The notes under the pieces: generated by a model | What the model saw: the letters and a program-made list of their open reading frames with translations, nothing else | What the model was told of the DNA's origin: nothing | Database searches by the model: none | In this document: positions 17,757 through 25,399 of the stretch, piece by piece | Layout: every line of letters begins with the position of its first letter | How positions within the stretch are numbered: position 1 is the stretch's first letter | Made by a program: the position numbers and the translations under genes | Source of the DNA: Flavobacterium tiangeerense | GTDB lineage: Bacteria > Bacteroidota > Bacteroidia > Flavobacteriales > Flavobacteriaceae | NCBI RefSeq assembly: GCF_007830355.1 | Contig: NZ_VLKO01000003.1 | Span: 62,231 to 126,230 of the forward strand | DNA length: 64,000 bases | Direction: 5' to 3'

Positions 17757-18116
17757 ATGGGAATAATAAAACTTAAAAATATCAGAACGTTCTCTTATCA
17801 CGGTTGCTTGATCGAGGAGGGAAAAATAGGATCAGACTATCTCGTTAATCTTGAAGTAAAAACAGATTTACGTAAATCAAGTATATCTGACGATTTAAAA
17901 GATACAGTAGATTATGTGCTGTTAAACCGCATTGTAGTGGAAGAAATGGATATACGATCAGATTTATTAGAGCATGTAGCGCATAGAATTGTAAATCGTA
18001 TTTTCAATGAAATTGCGGCTATATCAAGAATTGTAGTTCAGGTTTCGAAACTAAATCCTCCTATTGGTGGTGACGTTGAAGCAGTTACTATTGAAATGGA
18101 AGAGTATAGAAATTAA
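17757..18116 (+). CDS. folB: Dihydroneopterin aldolase
   Basis: 119 residues, the normal size. FolB converts 7,8-dihydroneopterin to 6-hydroxymethyl-dihydropterin in folate synthesis and forms octamers of T-fold subunits. The family pattern is clear: IKLKNIRTFSYHGCLIEE at the N-terminus (with the conserved YHG), a DTVDYVLL segment, LLEHVAHRI with the active-site Glu region, and a C-terminal KLNPPIGGDVEAVTIEM. It is divergent from glnS; no other folate genes are adjacent. Confidence 0.96.
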   Translation: MGIIKLKNIRTFSYHGCLIEEGKIGSDYLVNLEVKTDLRKSSISDDLKDTVDYVLLNRIVVEEMDIRSDLLEHVAHRIVNRIFNEIAAISRIVVQVSKLNPPIGGDVEAVTIEMEEYRN

Positions 18117-18184
18117 TTTCAGTTATTCTAAACAAAGAAAATTACTTTGTAATAGAATTATATGCTTTATTTAGAAATTGAAAC

Positions 18185-18214
18185 TTGTATTTAAGAAATT
18201 TTATAGTACATTTG
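18185..18214 (+). promoter_or_regulatory. Promoter of tRNA-Cys
   Basis: TTG (18185-18187), 19 bp, then TACATTTG (18207-18214). This is a textbook Bacteroidota promoter, with the tRNA starting 18 nt later. Confidence 0.8.
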
Positions 18215-18231
18215 CAAACCAATTAAATATT

Positions 18232-18302
18232 GGCGTCGTGGCCGAGCGGCTAGGCTGGGCTCTGCAAAAGCTCCTACTCCGGTTCGAATCCGGACGATGC
18301 CT
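18232..18302 (+). tRNA. tRNA-Cys (anticodon GCA)
   Basis: A 71-nt cloverleaf. The acceptor stem GGCGTCG pairs with CGATGCC (one G-U). The D-arm region is GGCCGAGCGGCTAGGC. The anticodon loop CTGCAAA has GCA at 18264-18266, and the T-arm is CCGGTTCGAATCCGG. The discriminator base is U. The 3' CCA is not encoded and must be added enzymatically. A Bacteroidota promoter precedes it and a strong terminator follows 3 nt later, so it is a stand-alone gene. Confidence 0.96.
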
Positions 18303-18304
18303 CT

Positions 18305-18336
18305 AAAAGAGATACAGCAATGTATCTCTTTTTTTT
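18305..18336 (+). terminator. Intrinsic terminator of tRNA-Cys
   Basis: AAAAGAGATACA, the loop GCAA, then TGTATCTCTTTT running into a T-tract: a perfect 12-bp stem. Confidence 0.92.
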
Positions 18337-18558
18337 ATGTCAAATTTTTGGAGAATTAGGTAAAGTTTTGGTACGAAACCGCCCCGAAGTTTCTAGAGAT
18401 AAACCACTTACCTTCAATAAAACTAGACTTTTTTTTTGGTTCATAGTCAAAAAAATATTTTTTTAAACCATTAAATAATTAAGAAAATTAAGAGTAAAAA
18501 AAGAATAATAAATAACTTAATGGTATGAGACTTAAATGACTTCAATGTTTAAATAAAA

Positions 18559-18580
18559 AAGCCGCTATTTTAAGCGGCTT
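18559..18580 (-). terminator. Intrinsic terminator of the LysE-like gene
   Basis: AAGCCGCT and AGCGGCTT with a 6-nt loop. On the minus strand it is followed by TTTTATTT, 12 bp past the stop at 18592. Confidence 0.88.
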
Positions 18581-18591
18581 ACATATCTATT

Positions 18592-19275
18592 TTATTCTTG
18601 TTTTTCTATTTTTTCAAATGCTTTTTTAACCAATTCTTTTTCTTCAGGAAACCAACCTTGAGTGATTAGTACTATCCCAAAAACCATCATCACTACACTT
18701 ATTCCTTTTTTAATTTTAAGAATATTTACAGGTGTAAGTTTAGTTTTTAATTGTTTGGCTAACAATATTTTAAAACAATCAATAATTAAATAACTCAAAA
18801 TTACAGATATAAAAAAAGTTATCATTCTAGACGTTTGCATCTCCAGTTTTGGTCCCACAGATATAATAATGGCAACCCAAAAACCTAGAACACCTATGTT
18901 AATAAAGTTGAGCAAAAATCCTTTTACAAAAAGACTTATGTAATTTTTTTTGACAATTTCTTTGTCAATAAGATCGGTATTTATTTTTTGTTCTTTTTTT
19001 AATTGAACAAAAGAAATAATGCCGTAAGCTAACATAATAACACCACCAAAAATGAATAATGCTGGTTGATCTTTGATACTTTGTATTAATCTATAACTTC
19101 CTAAATACGCAATAGCAATAAAAAAAATATCTCCTAAAACAACACCTAAATCAAAAACCAAAGCGGCTCTGAATCCTTTTATAATACTGGTTTCAAGTAG
19201 TATAAAAAAAACAGGACCTATCATAAAACTAAGAAATATTCCCCAAGGAATACCAGCTAAAATATCGTTTACCAT
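18592..19275 (-). CDS. LysE-family amino-acid/threonine exporter
   Basis: 227 residues with about six hydrophobic segments. The N-terminus (GIPWGIFLSFMIGPVFFILLETSIIKGFRAALVFDLGVVLGD, part of a longer match) has the GP..F and G...D patterns of LysE/RhtB exporters, which excrete amino acids or metabolites using the proton gradient. The substrate cannot be told. It follows the GIN-domain gene at a 42-bp distance on the same strand and may be the last gene of an rnr-GIN-lysE unit, with a terminator behind it. Confidence 0.88.
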   Translation of the reverse strand: MVNDILAGIPWGIFLSFMIGPVFFILLETSIIKGFRAALVFDLGVVLGDIFFIAIAYLGSYRLIQSIKDQPALFIFGGVIMLAYGIISFVQLKKEQKINTDLIDKEIVKKNYISLFVKGFLLNFINIGVLGFWVAIIISVGPKLEMQTSRMITFFISVILSYLIIDCFKILLAKQLKTKLTPVNILKIKKGISVVMMVFGIVLITQGWFPEEKELVKKAFEKIEKQE

Positions 19276-19317
19276 TCAAAATTAAAATTTGTTGCCTGTA
19301 AATATACCAAGGATTAT

Positions 19318-20031
19318 CTATTTTTCTTGAATTTTACCACCTATGAAAACTTCTTTATTAATTTGTTTGGGTTTACCATAAATGAAAATAGAACCTCCAG
19401 CACGAACTTTTGCATCTACGAGCGTAGTAGCATAAACATCTGCTTCACCACCTGCAGAGACACTTATGGCGGTTTGTGTGGTAATTAAATCTTTGGAACT
19501 TAAAATACCTCCAGATGTAATTACAACGTCTTGATTTGTTGCTTTTCCAGTTAAGGTAACAATTCCACCAGCATTGACTTTTACGTTTACTTTTTCTACG
19601 TTTAAATCTAAAATAACTTCGCCACCAGATGTTGCATTTACTGCTAAGCTAGTTTGTTTAAAATCATATTCACTAGAAACATAAGCACCTTCACTAACTG
19701 AAATTTCTTCAATTTTATTATAATATAATTTTACAGTGATGTCATTACCTGAAAGTAATTTTGGGAACGGCATTCTTATTTTTAAAATTCCGTTTTTATT
19801 TACCGTCTCTAATTCTTCAGATCGATCACCTGTAATAACAATCTTGTTTTCCGAAGCTGGAATTAATAACACTTTAATATTATCAAAAACTTTAACTTCA
19901 TCAAAATCACCTAGATTTCTAGATACTTGCGCATTCGTAATTTGACTTAAAATTACAAATGCAAGTAGTACTATTTTTTTACTCCAATTTCTAAAATTAC
20001 TTTTTTGATATTCCTGAATCTTTGATTTCAT
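19318..20031 (-). CDS. GIN-domain (DUF2807) secreted protein
   Basis: 237 residues. After a basic start, a hydrophobic stretch (IVLLAFVILSQITNA) ends in a likely signal-peptidase site (NAQ). The mature part is a beta-solenoid-like repeat of short strands with many Gly-Gly turns (SEGAYVSS, SGGEVIL, AGGIVTL, AGGEADV, AGGSIFI). This is the hallmark of the putative auto-transporter/adhesin 'head GIN' domain common in Bacteroidota. The function is unknown; a surface or periplasmic location is expected. Only 5 bp separate it from rnr upstream, so it is probably co-transcribed. Confidence 0.88.
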   Translation of the reverse strand: MKSKIQEYQKSNFRNWSKKIVLLAFVILSQITNAQVSRNLGDFDEVKVFDNIKVLLIPASENKIVITGDRSEELETVNKNGILKIRMPFPKLLSGNDITVKLYYNKIEEISVSEGAYVSSEYDFKQTSLAVNATSGGEVILDLNVEKVNVKVNAGGIVTLTGKATNQDVVITSGGILSSKDLITTQTAISVSAGGEADVYATTLVDAKVRAGGSIFIYGKPKQINKEVFIGGKIQEK

Positions 20032-20036
20032 TTTTT

Positions 20037-22229
20037 TTACTTTATAGGTTCACTAACTCTTCTTAAAAAATTAAAATCCAACTGTTTTTTAACTAAATCG
20101 GCATTTTTAACTTTAACGAAAATTTCATCTCCTAATTGCAATAACTTACCAGAAGTTGCTCCTGTTAATGCATATTGTTTTTCATCGAAAGTGTAATAAT
20201 CATCGCGTATGTCTCGAATACGAACCATTCCTTCGCACTTATTTTCGATAATTTCAACATAAATTCCCCATTCTGTCACACCCGAAATTACACCCAAAAA
20301 TTCTTGATCCTGATGATCTTGCATGTATTTTACTTGCATGTACTTAATAGAATCACGTTCCGCATTGGTTGCCAAACCTTCCATAGTTGAAGAATGTAAA
20401 CATTTGGTTTCATACGTTTCTTCATCTACTGATTTTCCTCCATCAAGATAAAACTGTAACAAACGGTGCACCATAACATCTGGATAACGACGTATTGGTG
20501 AAGTAAAATGCGAATAATAATCAAAAGCAAGTCCGTAATGACCAATATTATCTGTCGAATATTTGGCTTTACTCATACTTCTAATAGCCAGTGTATCAAT
20601 TAAATTTTGCTCTTTTTTACCATTAACATCAGCCATTAATTGATTCAAAGATTTAGAAATATCACCTTTATTTCTAAAATCAATTTTGTAACCAAACTTA
20701 GCAATTACGGTTTGCATGGCTATTAATTTGTCTTCATTAGGCTCATCATGGATTCTATAAATAAAGGTTTTCTTTTGTTTACCAATGTATTCGGCCACTT
20801 TTTTATTTGCCAAAAGCATGAACTCTTCAATCAAATGATTGGCATCTCTGGACACTTTAAAGTAAACACCTTGTGGTTCACCCGCATCGTCTAAGTTGAA
20901 TTTTACTTCGACTTTATCAAAAGAGATAGCACCATCAGCCATTCTCTTTTTTCTAAAAATCTTAGCTATTTCATCCATTTTAAGCGTTGCTGCGACAATT
21001 TCTGCAGGAACTTGATATGATACTCCAGTGATCGAAATTTCTACAGGAATAACATCTTGTTTGGTTTCTATGATGTGTTGCGCTTCTTCATAAGCAAAAC
21101 GTTGATCAGAATAAATAACTGTTCTACCAAACCACTGGTTTACCACTTGTGCTTTATCAGTAATTTCAAATATGGCCGAAAAGGTATATTTCTCTTCTTG
21201 CGGACGTAATGAACATGCAAAGTTTGATAAAACCTCAGGCAACATAGGTACTACTCTATCCACTAAATATACCGATGTGGCTCTTTGATAAGCTTCATCA
21301 TCAAGGATGGTTCCTTCTTCTAAATAATACGAAACATCAGCAATGTGAATTCCAATTTCATAATTACCATTTTCTAATTCTTTGAAAGACAAAGCATCAT
21401 CAAAATCTTTAGCATCTTTTGGATCAATGGTAAAGGTTAATGTATCACGCATATCACGACGATTGGCAATTTCTTCTGCAGTAATCGAAGTATCTATTTT
21501 TTGCGCATAGGTTTCAACTTCAATAGGAAACTCTGATGGCAAACCGTATTCAGCCAAAATAGCATGAATCTCCGTATCATGTTCACCTGGTTTACCTAAA
21601 ACTTTCACAACGGTGCCAAAAGGACTATCAGCACGTTTTGGCCAATCTTCAATATGTACCAAAACTACATCACCTTGCTCCGCCTCGCCTATTTTATCCT
21701 TTGGAATAAAAATATCAGTATACATTTTTGGATTGGCAGTAGAGACAAAAGCAAAATTAGCTTGGATATCAATTACGCCCACAAAATCTGTTTTGTGTCG
21801 TTCTATGACCTCAATAACTTCACCTTCAGGACGTTTTCCTTTTCTGCGGTTATACACATATACTTTTACGATATCTTTATCTAAAGCATGATTCAAGTTT
21901 GCGGTAGGAATAAAAACATCATCCTCAAGATCTGGACAAACAAAAAAGGCTGTTTTACGACCCGTCATATCAATTTTACCTTCGTAATAATCTTGACTAG
22001 CAGCTTTTACCAAAAATTTACCTGGTTCCGACTCAATAATCTTGTTTTGCGAGGCTAAAATTTTTAAATCTTTTATAATTTGATTTCTACTCTCCGTATC
22101 ATCAAGTTCTAGCTTTGCTCCTATTTGTTTATAATTGAATGCTTTATTAGCACTTTGCGATAGTATTTTTAATATTTTATCTGTGAAATCTTTCCCTTTC
22201 TTTATCGGCTTTCTTAATCTTTTACTCAT
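20037..22229 (-). CDS. rnr: Ribonuclease R
   Basis: 730 residues. It is a 3'-5' exoribonuclease able to degrade structured RNA, active in rRNA/mRNA quality control. Domains in order: N-terminal basic region with winged helix (about 10-70), cold-shock-like OB folds (about 75-225), the RNB catalytic domain with the acidic cluster DPKDAKDFDDAL near 268, and a C-terminal S1 domain (GVISGVTEWGIYVEIIENKCEGMVRI, partial). The N-terminal start is supported by the RNase R family pattern. It heads a likely transcription unit with the GIN-domain gene. It is the last minus-strand gene before the orientation switch near the candidate origin. Confidence 0.97.
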   Translation of the reverse strand: MSKRLRKPIKKGKDFTDKILKILSQSANKAFNYKQIGAKLELDDTESRNQIIKDLKILASQNKIIESEPGKFLVKAASQDYYEGKIDMTGRKTAFFVCPDLEDDVFIPTANLNHALDKDIVKVYVYNRRKGKRPEGEVIEVIERHKTDFVGVIDIQANFAFVSTANPKMYTDIFIPKDKIGEAEQGDVVLVHIEDWPKRADSPFGTVVKVLGKPGEHDTEIHAILAEYGLPSEFPIEVETYAQKIDTSITAEEIANRRDMRDTLTFTIDPKDAKDFDDALSFKELENGNYEIGIHIADVSYYLEEGTILDDEAYQRATSVYLVDRVVPMLPEVLSNFACSLRPQEEKYTFSAIFEITDKAQVVNQWFGRTVIYSDQRFAYEEAQHIIETKQDVIPVEISITGVSYQVPAEIVAATLKMDEIAKIFRKKRMADGAISFDKVEVKFNLDDAGEPQGVYFKVSRDANHLIEEFMLLANKKVAEYIGKQKKTFIYRIHDEPNEDKLIAMQTVIAKFGYKIDFRNKGDISKSLNQLMADVNGKKEQNLIDTLAIRSMSKAKYSTDNIGHYGLAFDYYSHFTSPIRRYPDVMVHRLLQFYLDGGKSVDEETYETKCLHSSTMEGLATNAERDSIKYMQVKYMQDHQDQEFLGVISGVTEWGIYVEIIENKCEGMVRIRDIRDDYYTFDEKQYALTGATSGKLLQLGDEIFVKVKNADLVKKQLDFNFLRRVSEPIK

Positions 22230-22348
22230 AAATCTTGTTCTTAAAAGTCTAAAATTACGAAATACTACATTGTTATCACTAAAATAGCGCTAGTTTTAAA
22301 TAAAATATAACTTTACGTAATAGTTGTATCTTTATAAAAACTATACCA

Positions 22349-22582
22349 ATGGAAGCATTTAAAACGATTGCTATATTCAATTACGCACACGAAATTGTGG
22401 TCATCAAACATTTATTAGAGCAAGAATCGATTGCTCATTTGTTCGAAAACGAAAATCTTGTATCAGTTGATCCGTTTGGCAGTTTTGCCTACGGCGGAAT
22501 CAAACTCAAAATTCATCAAAACGATTTTGAAAAAGTGCAAGCTATTTTGGATCACTTGAACAACAATTTGAAAATCGTTTGA
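22349..22582 (+). CDS. DUF2007-type small protein (putative signal-transducing protein)
   Basis: 77 residues. The pattern FKTIAIFNYAHEIVVIKHLLEQESIAHLFENENLVSVDPF matches the DUF2007 domain, a small ferredoxin-like alpha-beta fold found singly or attached to other proteins. Its biochemical role is unknown. A near-match promoter box TATCTTTA (22327-22334) is 15 bp upstream. It is the last gene before a long gene-free AT-rich stretch. Confidence 0.85.
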   Translation: MEAFKTIAIFNYAHEIVVIKHLLEQESIAHLFENENLVSVDPFGSFAYGGIKLKIHQNDFEKVQAILDHLNNNLKIV

Positions 22583-23281
22583 GATCAATTTTAAAAATTT
22601 TTGAATTTTCTTTTTTCAAAGTTGTGAACATATATTTAAATAAACAAAAAGAAAAATTAAATTTTAAATCCTTCTTGGTTGTTATTATAGTGTGTTAATA
22701 ATGGCAATAAATTTTTTAAAAATGATATTGAAAATCAGTTTTAAGATGTTATTTAGACTTATCAACATACTTATATTATATTAATCTATTGATTTTAAAA
22801 TAGTTTCTATTTTTAATTAACAACGGTTGATAATTACAAATAAAATGAATTTGTAAATAAGTAATTTTTTAAAATTAGTTAATAAAGTACTTTTGAGTAT
22901 TGATAACTTTTCTAAAAATTCATCAAACTAAATTAGGAATTAATAAGTCAGTTTTTGATTAGTTATTTTTTTCATTTAACCAAAAAATAGTTCTTATTTT
23001 CTATCTCAAGTTATGAACATTTTATGTTAACTTAAAGTTATCTGAATATCAAGCATTTGCATTTTGGTATTAACAATGTAAAATTTTAACATTTTAATGT
23101 TACTCTTTACACTGATTTACAAGTATTTATGCACTTATTAAAATTGTTAATAACTGCTAAATATTTCATTACTAAGTCTTTAAATAATATTATAAAAATG
23201 GCCTGAAAATAGTGTTTATAACAATCAATTTTCCTCAATAAACTTAGATGTATTTCCTCTTCAATAGTAGAATAGTTTCTC
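22583..23281. other. Candidate replication origin (oriC): AT-rich region with DnaA-box-like 9-mers
   Basis: The longest gene-free stretch in the window, strongly AT-rich. It contains TTATCAACA (22759-22767, 8 of 9 to TTATCCACA) and several 7-of-9 matches: TGTTAATAA (22693 and 23145), GGTTGATAA (22825), TATTGATAA (22898), TTATGAACA (23011) and TTATGCACT (23127). Genes to the left run mainly minus and genes to the right mainly plus, as expected around an origin, and the parS cluster is 14 kb away. In such AT-rich DNA, 7-of-9 boxes occur by chance, so this is a hypothesis. Confidence 0.45.
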
Positions 23282-23289
23282 TAAATTTG
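23282..23289 (+). promoter_or_regulatory. -7 box of rpiB
   Basis: TAAATTTG, a perfect TAnnTTTG match 26 bp before the rpiB ATG. Confidence 0.6.
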
Positions 23290-23314
23290 CAACACACAAC
23301 TTAAAACATACAAA

Positions 23315-23746
23315 ATGAAAATTTCAATAGGAAACGATCACGCCGGACCAGATTACAAAAAGGCAATTGTTGAAATGCTTATCGCAAAAGGACATCAAAT
23401 AACCAATTATGGAACTGATTCAGTTGATAGTGTTGATTATCCTGATTTTGGGCATCCAGTAGCTACTGATGTAACAGAAGGTAAAGCTGATTTAGGAATT
23501 GTAATTTGCGGAAGCGGAAACGGAATTGCTATGACTGTTAATAAACATGCTCAAGTTCGTGCAGCTTTGTGTTGGACTAAGGAAATTGCAGTTTTAGCAC
23601 GTCAACATAATGACGCTAATATTATAAGTATCCCTGCTCGTTTTACTTCAATTCCACAAGTATTAGAAATGGTTGAAGCTTTTATTACTACTGATTTTGA
23701 AGGGGGCAGACACCAAAATCGTGTCAATAAAATAGCCTGTCAATAA
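23315..23746 (+). CDS. rpiB: Ribose-5-phosphate isomerase B
   Basis: 143 residues, normal for RpiB. It interconverts ribose-5-phosphate and ribulose-5-phosphate. Landmarks: the N-terminal IGNDHAGPDYKKAI with the phosphate-binding His, the DYPDFGHPVA segment, the active-site Cys in VICGSGNGIAMTVNK, and RAALC plus the RHQNRV end. It is a single gene with a promoter box and a terminator. Confidence 0.97.
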   Translation: MKISIGNDHAGPDYKKAIVEMLIAKGHQITNYGTDSVDSVDYPDFGHPVATDVTEGKADLGIVICGSGNGIAMTVNKHAQVRAALCWTKEIAVLARQHNDANIISIPARFTSIPQVLEMVEAFITTDFEGGRHQNRVNKIACQ

Positions 23747-23781
23747 AATTTTGACTGCTTCGCAGCTCTAAAATTACATCG

Positions 23782-23809
23782 AGCTCGGTTTTTGTACCGG
23801 GCTTTTTTT
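23782..23809 (+). terminator. Intrinsic terminator of rpiB
   Basis: AGCTCGGT and ACCGGGCT (8 bp, one G-U) followed by a T-run. Confidence 0.88.
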
Positions 23810-23816
23810 ATTTTCT

Positions 23817-23896
23817 ATTGACTAAATTAATGTAAATTCAGTCAACATACTGACTGAATTAATGTTAATTCAGTCAACGTACTGACTGAATTAACG
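23817..23896. repeat. 2.5 tandem copies of a 32-bp palindromic unit
   Basis: Units at 23817-23848, 23849-23880 and a half unit at 23881-23896. Units 1 and 2 differ at about four positions. Each junction forms an inverted repeat with an 8-nt spacer: AATTCAGTC/GACTGAATT (23835-23860) and GTTAATTCAGTC/GACTGAATTAAC (23864-23895). The repeats run up to the region where the -33 element of the following AAA ATPase promoter should lie, so they look like an operator array or a set of RNA hairpins. Confidence 0.8.
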
Positions 23897-23905
23897 TTTT
23901 TTAAG

Positions 23906-23913
23906 TATATTTG
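23906..23913 (+). promoter_or_regulatory. -7 box of the AAA/DUF4143 ATPase gene
   Basis: TATATTTG, a perfect TAnnTTTG match 26 bp before the ATG and 9 bp after the tandem palindromes. Confidence 0.6.
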
Positions 23914-23939
23914 TATCTAAATAATTAAAATTCAAGCTT

Positions 23940-25121
23940 ATGAATTTTTTAGAAAGAGGAATAGATACATTATTTTCTAAAAGAGTTTTACCTAATAAAG
24001 TATTGATTTTATTAGGTGCAAGGCGTGTGGGTAAAACAGCTTATATCAAAAATTATCTTGCTACCATTCCAAAAGACGATTATTTACATTTGAATGGCGA
24101 AGATATTCAAGATGCTGATTTACTCAAAGAAAGGTCAGTTGCTAATTATAAACGTCTTTTAAATAAAGTAAAATTATTAGTGATTGATGAGGCTCAAAAT
24201 ATTCCTGATATCGGACTCATTTTAAAATTAATAGTTGATTCTATTGATGATATAAAAGTAATTGCTACAGGATCTTCGGTTTTTGACTTATCTAATAAGT
24301 TGGGAGAGCCATTAGTAGGCAGAAAAAATACTATTTACTTATTTCCTTTGGCACAAATAGAATTTGCTAAATATGAAAACTTTAAAGAAACCACTCAAAA
24401 ATTAGAAGAACGATTGCTTTTTGGGTCATATCCAGAATTAGAGCAATATCCAGAATGGGAGGAAAAGATTAACTACCTGAAAGAAATCGTGAATTCGTAT
24501 TTATTAAAAGATATTCTAGTTTACGAAGGAATTAAACAATCCAATAAAATACTGGATTTATTAAAGTTAATTGCTTTTCAAATAGGGCAGGAGGTATCCT
24601 TGCAAGAATTAGCAAGGCAATTGGGTATTTCTAAAAATACAGTTGAAAGTTATTTAGACTTACTTTCGAAAGTGTTTGTGATTTACAAAGTACCTGGTTT
24701 TAGTAAAAATTTACGCAAAGAAATAACCAAATCAAACAGATGGTATTTCTATGACAACGGCATTCGGAATGCAATTATAGCTAATTTTAGTCGGTTAGAT
24801 TCCAGAACAGATGTAGGCGCCTTATGGGAAAATTATTTGGCTTCGGAACGTATAAAAAATCAAAATTACACACAGAAAACGGTTTCTAATTACTTCTGGA
24901 GAACTTATGACCAACAAGAATTAGATTGGCTTGAAGAAGAAAACGGTATTTTAAGAGGGTACGAATTCAAATGGAACGAAAACAGAAAAGCAAAAATTCC
25001 TACGGCTTTCGCCAAAGGGTATCCAGAAGCTAGTTTTGAAGTGATTAACAAACAGAATTATTTAGATTTTATTAGCTATGAGTCCGAAATAATAGACCAG
25101 AAAGATCAGTCCGATTTGTAA
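23940..25121 (+). CDS. AAA ATPase with DUF4143 domain
   Basis: 393 residues. Walker A is GARRVGKT (26-33) and Walker B is LLVIDEAQNI (79-88). A central winged-helix segment follows (ELARQLGISKNTVESYLDLL). The C-terminal DUF4143 domain has a restriction-endonuclease-like D...ExK pattern (LDWLEEENGILRGYEFKW). This class of P-loop ATPases is common in Bacteroidota and archaea, often in variable copy number. Its function is not established; a nucleic-acid role is suspected. Tandem palindromes precede the promoter. Its last 60 bp overlap the convergent DUF1294 gene. Confidence 0.92.
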   Translation: MNFLERGIDTLFSKRVLPNKVLILLGARRVGKTAYIKNYLATIPKDDYLHLNGEDIQDADLLKERSVANYKRLLNKVKLLVIDEAQNIPDIGLILKLIVDSIDDIKVIATGSSVFDLSNKLGEPLVGRKNTIYLFPLAQIEFAKYENFKETTQKLEERLLFGSYPELEQYPEWEEKINYLKEIVNSYLLKDILVYEGIKQSNKILDLLKLIAFQIGQEVSLQELARQLGISKNTVESYLDLLSKVFVIYKVPGFSKNLRKEITKSNRWYFYDNGIRNAIIANFSRLDSRTDVGALWENYLASERIKNQNYTQKTVSNYFWRTYDQQELDWLEEENGILRGYEFKWNENRKAKIPTAFAKGYPEASFEVINKQNYLDFISYESEIIDQKDQSDL

Positions 25122-25346
25122 AGTAGCAAGTAACCAAAACTTCCATAAATAGCTTTTTTTTGCTGTTTTATGTCTAAAAAGTAACATTGCAATTCCTGAA
25201 CCAATTGTGCCGACTAGAAATACAAAACTTAAAAGAGTTCGTTCAGGTATTCGTCTTTTTTGATTTTTAGCTAAAAATTTATCATAACCTATACTCACAA
25301 AAGCGATTAGGTTAATCACAAAAAAGAAATAGAATAAAACAGTCAT
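25062..25346 (-). CDS. DUF1294 small membrane protein
   Basis: 94 residues with three hydrophobic segments (about 2-20, 38-57 and 70-90). The loop YDKFLAKNQKRRIPERTLL is the DUF1294 signature (YDK.xA followed by basic RIPE). The function is unknown. A promoter box (25364-25371, minus) lies 18 bp upstream. The 3' end overlaps the end of the AAA ATPase gene by 60 bp tail-to-tail. Both frames look genuine. Confidence 0.88.
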   Translation of the reverse strand: MTVLFYFFFVINLIAFVSIGYDKFLAKNQKRRIPERTLLSFVFLVGTIGSGIAMLLFRHKTAKKSYLWKFWLLATLQIGLIFLVYYFGLIANKI

Positions 25347-25363
25347 TTGATTTAAATTAAAGT

Positions 25364-25371
25364 CAAAGATA
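25364..25371 (-). promoter_or_regulatory. -7 box of the DUF1294 gene
   Basis: The minus strand reads TATCTTTG, a perfect TAnnTTTG match, 18 bp before the ATG. Confidence 0.55.
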
Positions 25372-25399
25372 TTATTTTAGCCTTTAGAAAATAAAGACA

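Noticed and set aside
22583..23281. A structured noncoding RNA gene in the long gene-free stretch
   Set aside because: No stable GC-containing stems or terminator are visible; AT-richness and DnaA-like words fit an origin better.
23817..23896. Short CRISPR-like array
   Set aside because: The repeats are contiguous tandem units without spacers, only 2.5 copies, and no cas genes are nearby.
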